Of a stretch of 12,998 nucleotides of DNA, positions 5,420-12,998 are shown piece by piece. Within the stretch, counting starts at the first letter, position 1, and each line of letters begins with the position of its first letter. The notes below the pieces were generated by a model, which was given only the letters and a program-made list of their open reading frames with translations, did not search any database and was not told the DNA's origin. Both the position numbers and the translations under genes were made by a program. The stretch is from Rickettsiales bacterium (GTDB lineage Bacteria; Pseudomonadota; Alphaproteobacteria; Rickettsiales; UBA1997): contig JAOFKK010000023.1 of assembly GCA_028040005.1 (NCBI GenBank), positions 1 to 12,998 of the forward strand, given 5' to 3'.

Positions 5420-7177
5420 TTATTTTTGAAATGAAGTGATTAAATCTTTAAATAAAATTGCAGGTAACATTCCGCCTGTAATTTGATTTGTTGATTTATT
5501 GTTATCATTTCCAATCCAAATAGCTATAACATAATTTGAATTAAAGCCAATAAAATATGCATCTCTAAAATTTTGACTCGTTCCTGTTTTGCCATAAATA
5601 TCATCAGCAATATTAGCTTTATTTCCTGTTCCATCAGTAATTACCGATCTTAATAAAAGCTTTATCATGTTAATTTCTTTCTGATTATAAATTTTTCCTA
5701 TATTTGAATATTTTCTTTGATAAATATTATTTCCTGATCCAGATTCAATTCTCTTAATAAAGGATGGAATGATATAATTACCACCATTGGCTATTATTGC
5801 AAAAGATGTAACTAGTTCTAATAATGTTAATTGACTCGTTCCTAAGGCAATTGTTAGATCTTGATTAATTTTTGACTCTATATTCATTATTTTCATATTA
5901 TCTATTATTTTTTCTATATTTACTTTTTGAGCTAATTGTATGGCAACAGAATTAAGTGATTTGGCAAATGATTCTATCAAAGTAACATTGCCATAATATT
6001 TATTATTATAATTTTTTGGCGACCATCCAGAAATAGTAATTTTTTTATCCTCAAAATTATCAAAAGGTGTAAAACCATTTTGAAAAGCTGTTAAATAAAT
6101 AAATGTTTTGGCAATTGATCCTATCTGCCTTTTGGATTGTGTCGCGCGATTATATTGACTTTGCTGATAATTTTTACCCCCAATCATTGACAATATTTTA
6201 CCATCATAAGACATGGTGATAGTGGCAATTTGACTATTTTGTAATCTTTGTGGATATTTTTTATATAATTTAGATATAGATAATTCTGTTAAATTTTGTA
6301 ATCTTTTATCTAAGGTTGTTTGAATTTTAAAGAATTTCTTTCTTGTTTCTTTTTTATTAAGAAAATTTTGGTAATTTGCTGCAACATAATCGGCAAAATA
6401 AAGTTCCTGTAAATTATCCTTCTGATAATTTATTTTATCATCAAAATATTTTATTGAATCAAGTCCAATATTGCCATTGTGAATCATATTTTGTAATACG
6501 ATGTCAGCTCTTTGGTTGGCCAGTTTCTTATTATTATTTGGAGATAGTTTGGAGGGTGCTTTTAAAATACCAACTAATATTGCGGATTCATTAAGGTTAA
6601 GATCTTTTACTTTTTTATTGAAATAAAATTTAGCCGCATCCTTAATGCCATAATTGCCAGATCCAAAATAAACATGATTAAAATATAATGTTAATATTTG
6701 TTCTTTGTTAAATATTTGCTCTAATTTATAAGCTAATAGAATTTCATTTATTTTGCGGCTATAAGTTTTTTTATTATTTAAAAATAATACACGAGCTAAT
6801 TGTTGTGTAATAGTGCTTGCACCTTGCTTTATTTTGCCAGAATTATAATTCACAAAGAAGGCTCTAATGATAGCCTTAAGATCAAAACCATGATGAGAAA
6901 AGAAGTTGCGATCTTCTGTGGCAATTAGGGCATCTAAAAGATGGTCTGGAAATTGATTAAAAGTTACTTGATTGGAATATATATCGCCAATTGTCTTAAT
7001 TTTAGAGCCATCAGAATAATTAATTTGAAGTATTTTATCTTTTGTGGTAAGATTAATATCGTCAATATTGGGTAAATTGTGATATTTATAAAATAAATAT
7101 ATAGCAATAGCCCCTCCTAACCAAATAGATGCAATTATAAATAATTTAAATAATATAGTAAAAAACTTAAATCTCAT
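5420..7177 (-). CDS. Class A penicillin-binding protein, PBP1 type
   Basis: Bifunctional murein synthase: it polymerises lipid II glycan strands and cross-links the stem peptides outside the inner membrane. One N-terminal membrane anchor (about 6-30) precedes a GT51 glycosyltransferase domain. This domain shows ATEDRNFFSHHGFD (86-99; E88 catalytic), GASTITQQLAR (119-129), KINEILLAYKLE (142-153) and YFNHVYFGSGNYGI (165-178). The transpeptidase domain follows with the three active-site motifs: SIAK (354-357, S354 nucleophile), SLN (407-409) and KTGT (530-533). At 585 residues it is shorter than E. coli PBP1a/1b and PBP1c and lacks obvious extra C-terminal domains, so I do not choose between mrcA, mrcB and pbpC. 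Transcribed alone, divergent from the PabC-like gene. It shows that the organism keeps peptidoglycan. Confidence 0.93.
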   Translation of the reverse strand: MRFKFFTILFKLFIIASIWLGGAIAIYLFYKYHNLPNIDDINLTTKDKILQINYSDGSKIKTIGDIYSNQVTFNQFPDHLLDALIATEDRNFFSHHGFDLKAIIRAFFVNYNSGKIKQGASTITQQLARVLFLNNKKTYSRKINEILLAYKLEQIFNKEQILTLYFNHVYFGSGNYGIKDAAKFYFNKKVKDLNLNESAILVGILKAPSKLSPNNNKKLANQRADIVLQNMIHNGNIGLDSIKYFDDKINYQKDNLQELYFADYVAANYQNFLNKKETRKKFFKIQTTLDKRLQNLTELSISKLYKKYPQRLQNSQIATITMSYDGKILSMIGGKNYQQSQYNRATQSKRQIGSIAKTFIYLTAFQNGFTPFDNFEDKKITISGWSPKNYNNKYYGNVTLIESFAKSLNSVAIQLAQKVNIEKIIDNMKIMNIESKINQDLTIALGTSQLTLLELVTSFAIIANGGNYIIPSFIKRIESGSGNNIYQRKYSNIGKIYNQKEINMIKLLLRSVITDGTGNKANIADDIYGKTGTSQNFRDAYFIGFNSNYVIAIWIGNDNNKSTNQITGGMLPAILFKDLITSFQK

Positions 7178-7187
7178 AATTAATTAT
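7176..7187. repeat. Palindrome between divergent PBP and pabC-like genes
   Basis: ATAATTAATTAT is a perfect 12-bp palindrome at the PBP start codon; beyond a C/C mismatch the next pair (T7174, A7189) also matches. The gap between the two start codons is only 19 bases (7178-7196), too short for two separate promoters, so promoter sequences must reach into the opposite genes or the mRNAs are nearly leaderless. An operator role is possible, but A/T palindromes are common at this base composition. Confidence 0.3.
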
Positions 7188-7196
7188 CATATATTC

Positions 7197-7946
7197 ATGA
7201 AATATTTAGCTATTAATAATAAGATATTGAACAAAAAATTTGGTTTAATATCGGCAGAACAAAGGCTTATTAGATTTGGTGATGGCGTATTTGAAACTTG
7301 TAAAATTGCCAATCACAATATCATAAATTTTGATTTACATTTAAAAAGATTAAAAAATAGCCTATCGGAATTAAAAATTAAAGCAGATATATCTTATTTA
7401 GAACAAATATCTTATCAATTAATTAAAAAGAATAAATTAAAAAATGGTTTTCTAAGAATTTCTATAAGTCGTGGCCTTGGTAGTAAAGGATATTTACCAA
7501 TTAATCAATCTGAAGCGCTAATTATTGTTGAAAATATGAAATTTATTTCAAAAAATTATGATAATGTTATTTTAGGAATTAGTAAATATAAGAGATTATC
7601 ATCGGATTTTTTGCCTATTAATGGCAAAATTTCTAATAATTTAATTTCAATTATGGCGAAAATTGAGGCTGAAGAGGCGGAGTTATTTGATATGATATTG
7701 CTTAATGAGAAGGATGAGATTGCTGAAACCTCATCTGCAAATATTTTTTGGAAAAAAGATAATATATTCTATACTCCAGATCTATCAACGGGTATTGTAG
7801 ACGGGGTAACAAGATCTGAATTTATCAAAAATAATAAGGTAATTGAAGTAAGGGCAGAAATTGAGGATTTAATTTTGGCTGATGAAGTTTTAATTACTAA
7901 TGTTAATATTGGTATTTTAAAAATAGATAAAATAACCCCTTTTTAA
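7197..7946 (+). CDS. pabC: Class IV PLP enzyme, likely aminodeoxychorismate lyase
   Basis: Fold-type IV pyridoxal-phosphate enzyme (branched-chain/D-amino acid aminotransferase and PabC family) of 249 residues, a usual length for PabC. Visible motifs are RFGDGVFET (26-34), an LHLKRL segment (48-53), the Schiff-base lysine K144 in INGKISNN, EIAETSSANIFW (174-185, E177 facing the pyridine nitrogen) and TPDLSTGIVDGVTR (193-206). PabC converts 4-amino-4-deoxychorismate to p-aminobenzoate and pyruvate for folate. That reading is favoured by length and by folB 4.5 kb away, but D-amino-acid or branched-chain aminotransferase activity cannot be excluded. It is the only long plus-strand gene. Its stop overlaps the convergent VirB6-like stop within TTTTAAAA. 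No clear Shine-Dalgarno precedes the ATG. Confidence 0.72.
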   Translation: MKYLAINNKILNKKFGLISAEQRLIRFGDGVFETCKIANHNIINFDLHLKRLKNSLSELKIKADISYLEQISYQLIKKNKLKNGFLRISISRGLGSKGYLPINQSEALIIVENMKFISKNYDNVILGISKYKRLSSDFLPINGKISNNLISIMAKIEAEEAELFDMILLNEKDEIAETSSANIFWKKDNIFYTPDLSTGIVDGVTRSEFIKNNKVIEVRAEIEDLILADEVLITNVNIGILKIDKITPF

Positions 7947-10900
7947 AAACTTCCACCACCATCGCTACCCTTAGAATCGTTCTTTTTTTTTGGATCTTTT
8001 GTGATGCCGTCGATCTTTTTGTTTGCCTTGTTATATAGTTGCTCTCCATGTCTTCTGGCTAAACCTCCTGTTATTTGCTTTCCAGTTTTAGCATAGGATG
8101 AGGTTTTGTTGAATAGTGCTTTTACGCTACCAATACCACCAGATGATCCACCTCTCATGTCAGAAAGACCTCCTGGGTTAATTATTACACCAACAAGATT
8201 GGCGATTGTTGTGGAAAGAAAGTTTAAAATATACAAAATAACTGCCATTTGCAACATATTGGCAAATTTACTATTTGATTGCGCGCCGCTGGCAACGACC
8301 CCAACGCCACCTATTATTTCTCCTACTTTGTAAAAATGCATTCCTAAAACATTGAGTCCTGGAAGTAAAGACTCAGATTTCTCATCTCCAGGGTTATATA
8401 ATTGATTAAAATAGCAATAAACACTATTATAGCTAGGGTATCTTTCTTCATTACCATCTATAATGCCATCATTATTATCGTCAAATGACCAATCCTGACA
8501 ATTTATAAGCGGAATTCTGCTATTTTTATCAATAATAGATTCCGACCTTATTTCAGTTGGACTTTTTTTTGATATTTGATGTTCAAATCTTATTTCATCC
8601 TTTATAATTATTGCATTAAATATGCTTATAAAAAATCCAGCAAACATAAATATGAATATAGGCTGAGCAGAATAACTTATCATTGATGAGAACCATGATT
8701 CAGTAATTTGTTTGGTTTTATTGAATAAAATACAGGTGATGGTAATTGGAGAAACATAAATTAATATTGATATATAAATTACGCATAAGATAAAAATAGA
8801 CATAATTTTAATGGTAATTGCCAATAGCGATATAGCAAAGAATAAGGATGCAAGGGCAAAAGACATGCCAATAAAGCCATTCATAAATGACATAGTGACT
8901 GCTGAAATAAAAGAATTGCCACTAGATAAGACGCTAATTCCAAGAGCGTAAGATATCATGCAATCAAGTGTATCAAATATCTTAAGATATTCCTTACCTT
9001 CAGGATAGGAGTTTACATTATATTGATCTGGATTTTCATCATATTTTGGGAATTTACATATATTATTGTTAGAAATATTATGAATAGCGTTATTTTGTCG
9101 AAAGTAATAACCATTTTGGGGCTTATCTTTTATTATAAATAATTTGTCATTTTCTGCCTTATCAAATCCTTCTATATTTGTAGTGTTAATATCAATTACT
9201 TCTATATTTGCATGATAATAACCATTATTATAAATTACGTTCCTCAGAGATTTAAAATCTTCTGCATTAGGGTAAATATCAATATCATCACCATCTATTG
9301 TAATTAATTCTGTTGATATTCCTGTTGCAATAGATATTACGCCATCAGTAAAGATTGTTTTCCAAGCACTGCCAGAGACAAAATACATGACAAAAGCTAT
9401 TTTTATAATAAATGGCATTAATTCTTTTTTTTGCACCCCTCCTACTAGTAATATTCTGTAGCCCATTAAGGTTACGGCGCATATCAATAAGATTTTTAAT
9501 ATATCTTGTAATTTACTTTGAAATACATCAAAAAATGATGGTAAATTTCTAATTTCACCTTCTGTGTAAGATCCATCTTCAGCGTCAGAGCCGTATTTAT
9601 TGGTTAGTAAATTATTAAATGTTTCTACAAGACATTGCGCCAAGCTGGCTGTAATGGATTTGGTTTCCATTTTTCTTGTTAATAAATTATTATTAAAATT
9701 ATAATTTTGAGAATCTCCTCTGCCATTGGTGCATGCTGAAGATATAAAATAATCATTGCCATCATGAGATAAACCATATTCTATATCCTCCTTATCTCCA
9801 GGCACAATAACACAATGATTCATATATTGACAATCTGAATAACCATCTGAATTTCGTTCTCTTCTAATGTCTGATGCAATTGATATTCCAAGGTTGCTTA
9901 AAAAACTTAATAAAGGTCTATTTTCATTTTGATGATTAATATCTGTACCTGTTATAAATGTGCCATTACCAACGGTAAAATTATAGGGACAAACAGAGTA
10001 GCTTCTGGCGCAAATATATTTATCATCTAGCGGGTGTTGATAGGCCTCATAAGCAACGGGAATATTAATTGAATCACCCATTATTGAGGGTAAAGAACAT
10101 TGAAAAGATCCTACCTCGCAAAAATCAATATTTTTTCTCATAGGGCTATTTGCTTCTAAGGCAGCATTATGTGATGAATCGTTATTGTCAATAGCACTAT
10201 CATTATGAATATATACTTCATGCCTATTATCGATCTTGTCATGATATATATATGGCTGGACTAATCCTGTATATACATTGTCATCAATTCTACCATTATA
10301 ATCATGTAAATATTCTAAGCAAATCATGCTTTTACTACGGTTGATGCAGCAATTATAAGCTTCACGAAATTTATCTATATCTTCTTCCATGATATTTGGT
10401 ATTTTGTTTGTAATATCATCATTGATTTGAAATCTTTCACAGGCAAAATTGGGCTCAGCATTTGAGCCTTTAAAATAATATCTTTGCCTAAATTCATTAC
10501 TATTTCCTGAATATCCTGCAGGATGTTTTTTCCCATAGCCTATATCATCTTTTTTATAGCCATATAATGTTTCTAATATATTATCTGAAATTTCGGGCAT
10601 TACGCATCCTCCATCACTTTTTGGTGTTGGATCTGCAATCTCTCTTCCTCCAAATAATAATTCTCGATATTGTTGATTTGCAATATCTCTGTTTAATCTA
10701 CCGCTATAATACATATCTAATAAGGCCTTTTTATAGGAATAGAATGTATGGTTAAATTTGCTATTGTCGCCCTCATTATATTTTGATGGTTGATCTAGAT
10801 TTGAATGGTAAGCTCCTCTTTTTTCAATTTTAATTTCTCTATCATTATCTTGGGCTATTGTCATTACCCTCCATCCATACCAATCATGACCACAAACAGC

Positions 10901-11815
10901 AACTTTCTTTTGGTGTGTATTGGCTGCTAAATATTTTAATTCTAATGTTACCATGGTGGCTGTTAATATTGCCATATATGCTGTAGTAGCGCTGCAGCAT
11001 GCACCTGCACTAATACCATCCCTAGTTGCTTGAGATGTTTGAGAAGCGCACTGCACTCCTGTAGGTGAGCTGGTGCAGATAAATATTGCTATATTGGTAG
11101 ATATAGTTGCTTGAGCAGTCGCCGCTTTGCAATAGGAAAAAAATTTTATAGCATCAACAGCATCTTGAAGTCCTATGGACCATAAGGCACTACTCTTAGC
11201 CCAGTCTTTTGCTCTTTTCAACATACTAGATGCACCTTTCTTTTGGTCATAGGCTGGGGAATTTTTACAGGCAAAACTAACTGCGGTTTTTGCTGCAAAT
11301 AATGCCGCCCCTTGTGCGACAGCAAGAGCAGAGCATGATGGATTCATTAAATTAAATTCATAGTCAGAAAAGCCATCTTGGGAAGTTATAACGCTTTCAA
11401 GCCATGCTATGATGGAAGTGCCGACAACTAATTGTACTAAATAATCTGCAGCTTTTATTTGATATGGGATTGCAGATATTACTTTACCCCCGAGGGAATA
11501 TTGAATTGATTCAGAAGCGCAGGCATGATGCCAGTTAGTTCCTTTGCGACCCCATCTTACATCATCATCACCAGAATTTAATACTGCATCATTTTCTGTT
11601 ATATTTTTATCATCATCTTCACTTTCATCGTCATTATTAAAGTCCCCTACATCATTGGCACCTCCATAATATGGAAATCTTATACCCTTATCAGCAGAGT
11701 CAAATTTTTGTAATTCTGTTAAAGAAACACTGATATTATCTTCGGATGGATCACAAGAAGATAATAAAAAAATAATCAATGTTGAAAATAGTAATTTTAT
11801 AAAAAAATTAAACAT
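7943..11815 (-). CDS. TrbL/VirB6-family type IV secretion lipoprotein
   Basis: A 1290-residue protein with a lipoprotein signal (hydrophobic residues 4-18, lipobox LSSC, C21). An acidic stretch follows (GDFNNDDESEDDD, 57-69). Next is a cysteine-rich part reaching to about 740, with about 22 cysteines after C21 including two CC pairs, and Ala/Thr-rich hydrophobic segments near 120-140 and 275-297. The C-terminal half is the TrbL/VirB6 channel region, with membrane segments near 765-790, 797-815, 970-1030 (two or more), 1040-1070 and 1186-1210. Large hydrophilic loops lie between them, and a basic, glycine-ending tail follows. The loop at about 1071-1180 carries an EF-hand sequence (1112-1123). 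VirB6 proteins form the inner-membrane part of the type IV secretion channel; long, multi-copy versions are typical of Rickettsiales. Here it stands alone, coupled to hisG by TAATG. Whether it exports DNA or effectors cannot be told. Confidence 0.8.
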   Translation of the reverse strand: MFNFFIKLLFSTLIIFLLSSCDPSEDNISVSLTELQKFDSADKGIRFPYYGGANDVGDFNNDDESEDDDKNITENDAVLNSGDDDVRWGRKGTNWHHACASESIQYSLGGKVISAIPYQIKAADYLVQLVVGTSIIAWLESVITSQDGFSDYEFNLMNPSCSALAVAQGAALFAAKTAVSFACKNSPAYDQKKGASSMLKRAKDWAKSSALWSIGLQDAVDAIKFFSYCKAATAQATISTNIAIFICTSSPTGVQCASQTSQATRDGISAGACCSATTAYMAILTATMVTLELKYLAANTHQKKVAVCGHDWYGWRVMTIAQDNDREIKIEKRGAYHSNLDQPSKYNEGDNSKFNHTFYSYKKALLDMYYSGRLNRDIANQQYRELLFGGREIADPTPKSDGGCVMPEISDNILETLYGYKKDDIGYGKKHPAGYSGNSNEFRQRYYFKGSNAEPNFACERFQINDDITNKIPNIMEEDIDKFREAYNCCINRSKSMICLEYLHDYNGRIDDNVYTGLVQPYIYHDKIDNRHEVYIHNDSAIDNNDSSHNAALEANSPMRKNIDFCEVGSFQCSLPSIMGDSINIPVAYEAYQHPLDDKYICARSYSVCPYNFTVGNGTFITGTDINHQNENRPLLSFLSNLGISIASDIRRERNSDGYSDCQYMNHCVIVPGDKEDIEYGLSHDGNDYFISSACTNGRGDSQNYNFNNNLLTRKMETKSITASLAQCLVETFNNLLTNKYGSDAEDGSYTEGEIRNLPSFFDVFQSKLQDILKILLICAVTLMGYRILLVGGVQKKELMPFIIKIAFVMYFVSGSAWKTIFTDGVISIATGISTELITIDGDDIDIYPNAEDFKSLRNVIYNNGYYHANIEVIDINTTNIEGFDKAENDKLFIIKDKPQNGYYFRQNNAIHNISNNNICKFPKYDENPDQYNVNSYPEGKEYLKIFDTLDCMISYALGISVLSSGNSFISAVTMSFMNGFIGMSFALASLFFAISLLAITIKIMSIFILCVIYISILIYVSPITITCILFNKTKQITESWFSSMISYSAQPIFIFMFAGFFISIFNAIIIKDEIRFEHQISKKSPTEIRSESIIDKNSRIPLINCQDWSFDDNNDGIIDGNEERYPSYNSVYCYFNQLYNPGDEKSESLLPGLNVLGMHFYKVGEIIGGVGVVASGAQSNSKFANMLQMAVILYILNFLSTTIANLVGVIINPGGLSDMRGGSSGGIGSVKALFNKTSSYAKTGKQITGGLARRHGEQLYNKANKKIDGITKDPKKKNDSKGSDGGGSF

Positions 11816-12453
11816 TAAATATCGTGTAATATATTCATCACATTGTTAATTTGTGATTTTTTTACTGTAAAAGAATTAATGTTAGATATTAAATAGGAAC
11901 TAACATCCATTATTTTTTCTATTTCTATTAGGTTATTTTCCCTTAATGTTTTACCACTATCAACCAAATCTACAATATAATCTGACAAATTTAATCTTGG
12001 TGCCAACTCCATTGCGCCATTTAATTTAATTGCTTCAGATTGAATGCCTAATTGAGAAAAATATTTAGTAGCAATATTAATATATTTGGTAGCAATTTTA
12101 ACATGACTTTTATTATAAAAATTTTTTTTATTCAGATCGTCAGTTGCAATTGATAGGCGACATTTGCCAATATTTAGATTTAATAAGGGGTAAATTTTAT
12201 TTGAAGAAAATTCCTCCAATACATCATAACCGCAAATTGCAATATCTGCTGCCCCTAGGCGAACAAAATTTGCTATATCAAAACTTCTTATTTTTATAAC
12301 CTTAAGATAGTCAATATTGGTGGAAAAAAGTAATTTTCTAGAAGAGTCGTCAAAAAAATCATCCTCTATTTTTAAATTAGTTTTGATTAAAATCTTTGAT
12401 AAATCTTTTAATATTCTACCTTTTGGGATTGCTAATATTAATTCTTTTTTCAT
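11815..12453 (-). CDS. hisG: ATP phosphoribosyltransferase, short form
   Basis: Condenses ATP and PRPP to phosphoribosyl-ATP, the first step of histidine synthesis in the cytoplasm. The 212 residues correspond to the short form (HisG-S), which lacks the C-terminal regulatory domain and normally needs the HisZ partner for activity; no hisZ is in the window. Conserved blocks are LAIPKGRI (7-14), the ADIAICGYDVLEE segment (69-81), KCRLSIA (97-103), KIATKY (119-124), LNGAMELAP (144-152) and the PRPP loop IVDLVDSGKTL (160-170). The gene is held between folB and the VirB6-like gene by 1-bp TAATG junctions on both sides, so all three are likely on one mRNA. No other his gene is visible. Confidence 0.93.
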   Translation of the reverse strand: MKKELILAIPKGRILKDLSKILIKTNLKIEDDFFDDSSRKLLFSTNIDYLKVIKIRSFDIANFVRLGAADIAICGYDVLEEFSSNKIYPLLNLNIGKCRLSIATDDLNKKNFYNKSHVKIATKYINIATKYFSQLGIQSEAIKLNGAMELAPRLNLSDYIVDLVDSGKTLRENNLIEIEKIMDVSSYLISNINSFTVKKSQINNVMNILHDI

Positions 12454-12818
12454 TAAATATTATATTCATTGGTCACCTTAACTATTGCGCCAAAATCTTC
12501 TAATGCTTTTGGCTTGGTAATGGTTAAGATTGCTTTTTGTATTCTATCATCTTTTGATATCATTTCCAATATTTTATATGATAATGTTTCGATTAGGTCA
12601 AACTCACTTTGTGAGACAAATTTGACTAAATTGGAACTTAAATCATAATAATCTACTACATCATTAATATGATCACTTTCAATAGCATTTGTAGAATCAA
12701 AATAAATTATTAAATCTAATATAATTTCTTGTGTTTGCATTCTTTCATGACTATGAATGCCAATTATTGTATCTATTTTTAGATTATTTATTTCAAATTG
12801 CGTTATATTATTAATCAT
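12453..12818 (-). CDS. folB: Dihydroneopterin aldolase
   Basis: Cleaves 7,8-dihydroneopterin to 6-hydroxymethyl-dihydropterin and glycolaldehyde in folate synthesis. The 121 residues are the normal family length. Conserved signs are the IDTIIGIHSHERMQTQEI region (about 15-32), the substrate-site segment VVDYYDL (54-60), LIETLSYKI (75-83, with the conserved Glu), and ITKPKAL (99-105, with the catalytic-site Lys). The gene overlaps the upstream SDR stop by 4 bp (ATGA) and shares one base with the hisG start (TAATG), so it is translated by coupling inside the run. A paralogous FolX-type epimerase is possible but less likely. Confidence 0.9.
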   Translation of the reverse strand: MINNITQFEINNLKIDTIIGIHSHERMQTQEIILDLIIYFDSTNAIESDHINDVVDYYDLSSNLVKFVSQSEFDLIETLSYKILEMISKDDRIQKAILTITKPKALEDFGAIVKVTNEYNI

Positions 12819-12998
12819 TCATTTGCTAAATTTACAAGATTTTCTCCGCCATCAACATATATAACTTGACCAGTTAAAAAATCATTTTCAATAAAAAACT
12901 TTGCTGTGGTAAAAATATCTTCCATTTTTGCATATCTATCTAATGGTGCTGCCTTTGTCTTTTTTGCTATATAATTATCATCAAAATCATATGAGGGT
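12815..12998 (-). CDS. Short-chain dehydrogenase/reductase, C-terminal part
   Basis: Sixty C-terminal codons of an open reading frame that continues past the right edge of the window. It shows the typical SDR ending: KKTKAAPLDRYAKMEDIF, then AKFFIEN, then FLTGQVIYVDGG (40-51 of the visible part). This end shapes the cofactor and substrate side of the Rossmann fold; the TGxxxGxG and YxxxK motifs must lie outside the window. Its stop overlaps the folB start by ATGA, so a pteridine reductase such as FolM is an attractive reading, but SDR substrates cannot be judged from the C-terminus. Other SDR roles remain open. Confidence 0.75.
   Translation of the reverse strand, partial: PSYDFDDNYIAKKTKAAPLDRYAKMEDIFTTAKFFIENDFLTGQVIYVDGGENLVNLANE

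Noticed and set aside
6376..6594. 72-aa plus-strand ORF
   Set aside because: Antisense to the middle of the PBP gene; no family signature.
8106..8333. 75-aa plus-strand ORF, Pro/Thr-rich
   Set aside because: Composition comes from the complement of Gly/Ser/Val codons in the VirB6-like tail; no start signal.
10567..10755. 62-aa plus-strand ORF
   Set aside because: Antisense to the VirB6-like gene with no supporting features.
1..12998. CRISPR array, tRNA, rRNA, insertion sequence or prophage
   Set aside because: No regularly spaced repeats, cloverleaf-like stretch, transposase motif or phage gene was found on either strand.

Overview
The window is strongly AT-rich bacterial DNA with a standard genetic code and tightly packed genes. 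Many genes share stop/start bases (ATGA or TAATG junctions), and clear Shine-Dalgarno sites are rare. A long TrbL/VirB6-type secretion protein with a lipoprotein signal, beside folate, histidine, pyrimidine and murein genes, best fits an alphaproteobacterium of the Rickettsiales type, or a similar AT-rich host-associated lineage. It would be one that keeps more biosynthesis than classical Rickettsia. This placement is inference; no rRNA or other phylogenetic marker is present.

Layout. (1) 44-4913, minus strand: a five-gene run read from right to left. It encodes a membrane-anchored ATP-grasp ligase, a PlsC/OlsB-like double acyltransferase (OlsF-like), a DinB-fold metalloprotein, an NRDE/TANGO2 protein and aspartate carbamoyltransferase PyrB. 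Spacing is +2, -4, -13 and -50 bp, so this is almost certainly one transcript. A promoter candidate lies at 4959-4986. (2) 4914-5419: the only sizeable gap. It holds a 10-bp symmetric -10 element (possible divergent promoter), a strong hairpin at 5035-5060, two tiny ORFs converging on that hairpin, and a Fur-box-like inverted repeat at 5300-5321. (3) 5420-7177, minus: a short class A penicillin-binding protein. (4) 7197-7946, plus: a fold-type IV PLP enzyme (PabC-like), only 19 bp from the PBP start. (5) 7943-12998, minus: a run read as SDR (partial), folB, short-form hisG, then a 1290-aa TrbL/VirB6-like lipoprotein. Its genes overlap by 4, 1 and 1 bp.

How the genes connect. FolB, the PabC-like enzyme and possibly the SDR point to folate synthesis; HisG starts histidine synthesis; PyrB commits carbamoyl phosphate to pyrimidines. 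The ATP-grasp and OlsF-like pair suggests a modified amino-lipid made at the inner membrane. The PBP shows that a peptidoglycan wall is kept. The VirB6-like protein implies a type IV secretion channel whose other parts lie elsewhere.

The most interesting points are the small convergent locus at 4950-5180, which resembles a type I toxin-antitoxin layout; a textbook EF-hand loop and many cysteines in the VirB6-like lipoprotein; and the compact ATP-grasp/acyltransferase/DinB/NRDE cluster fused to pyrB.
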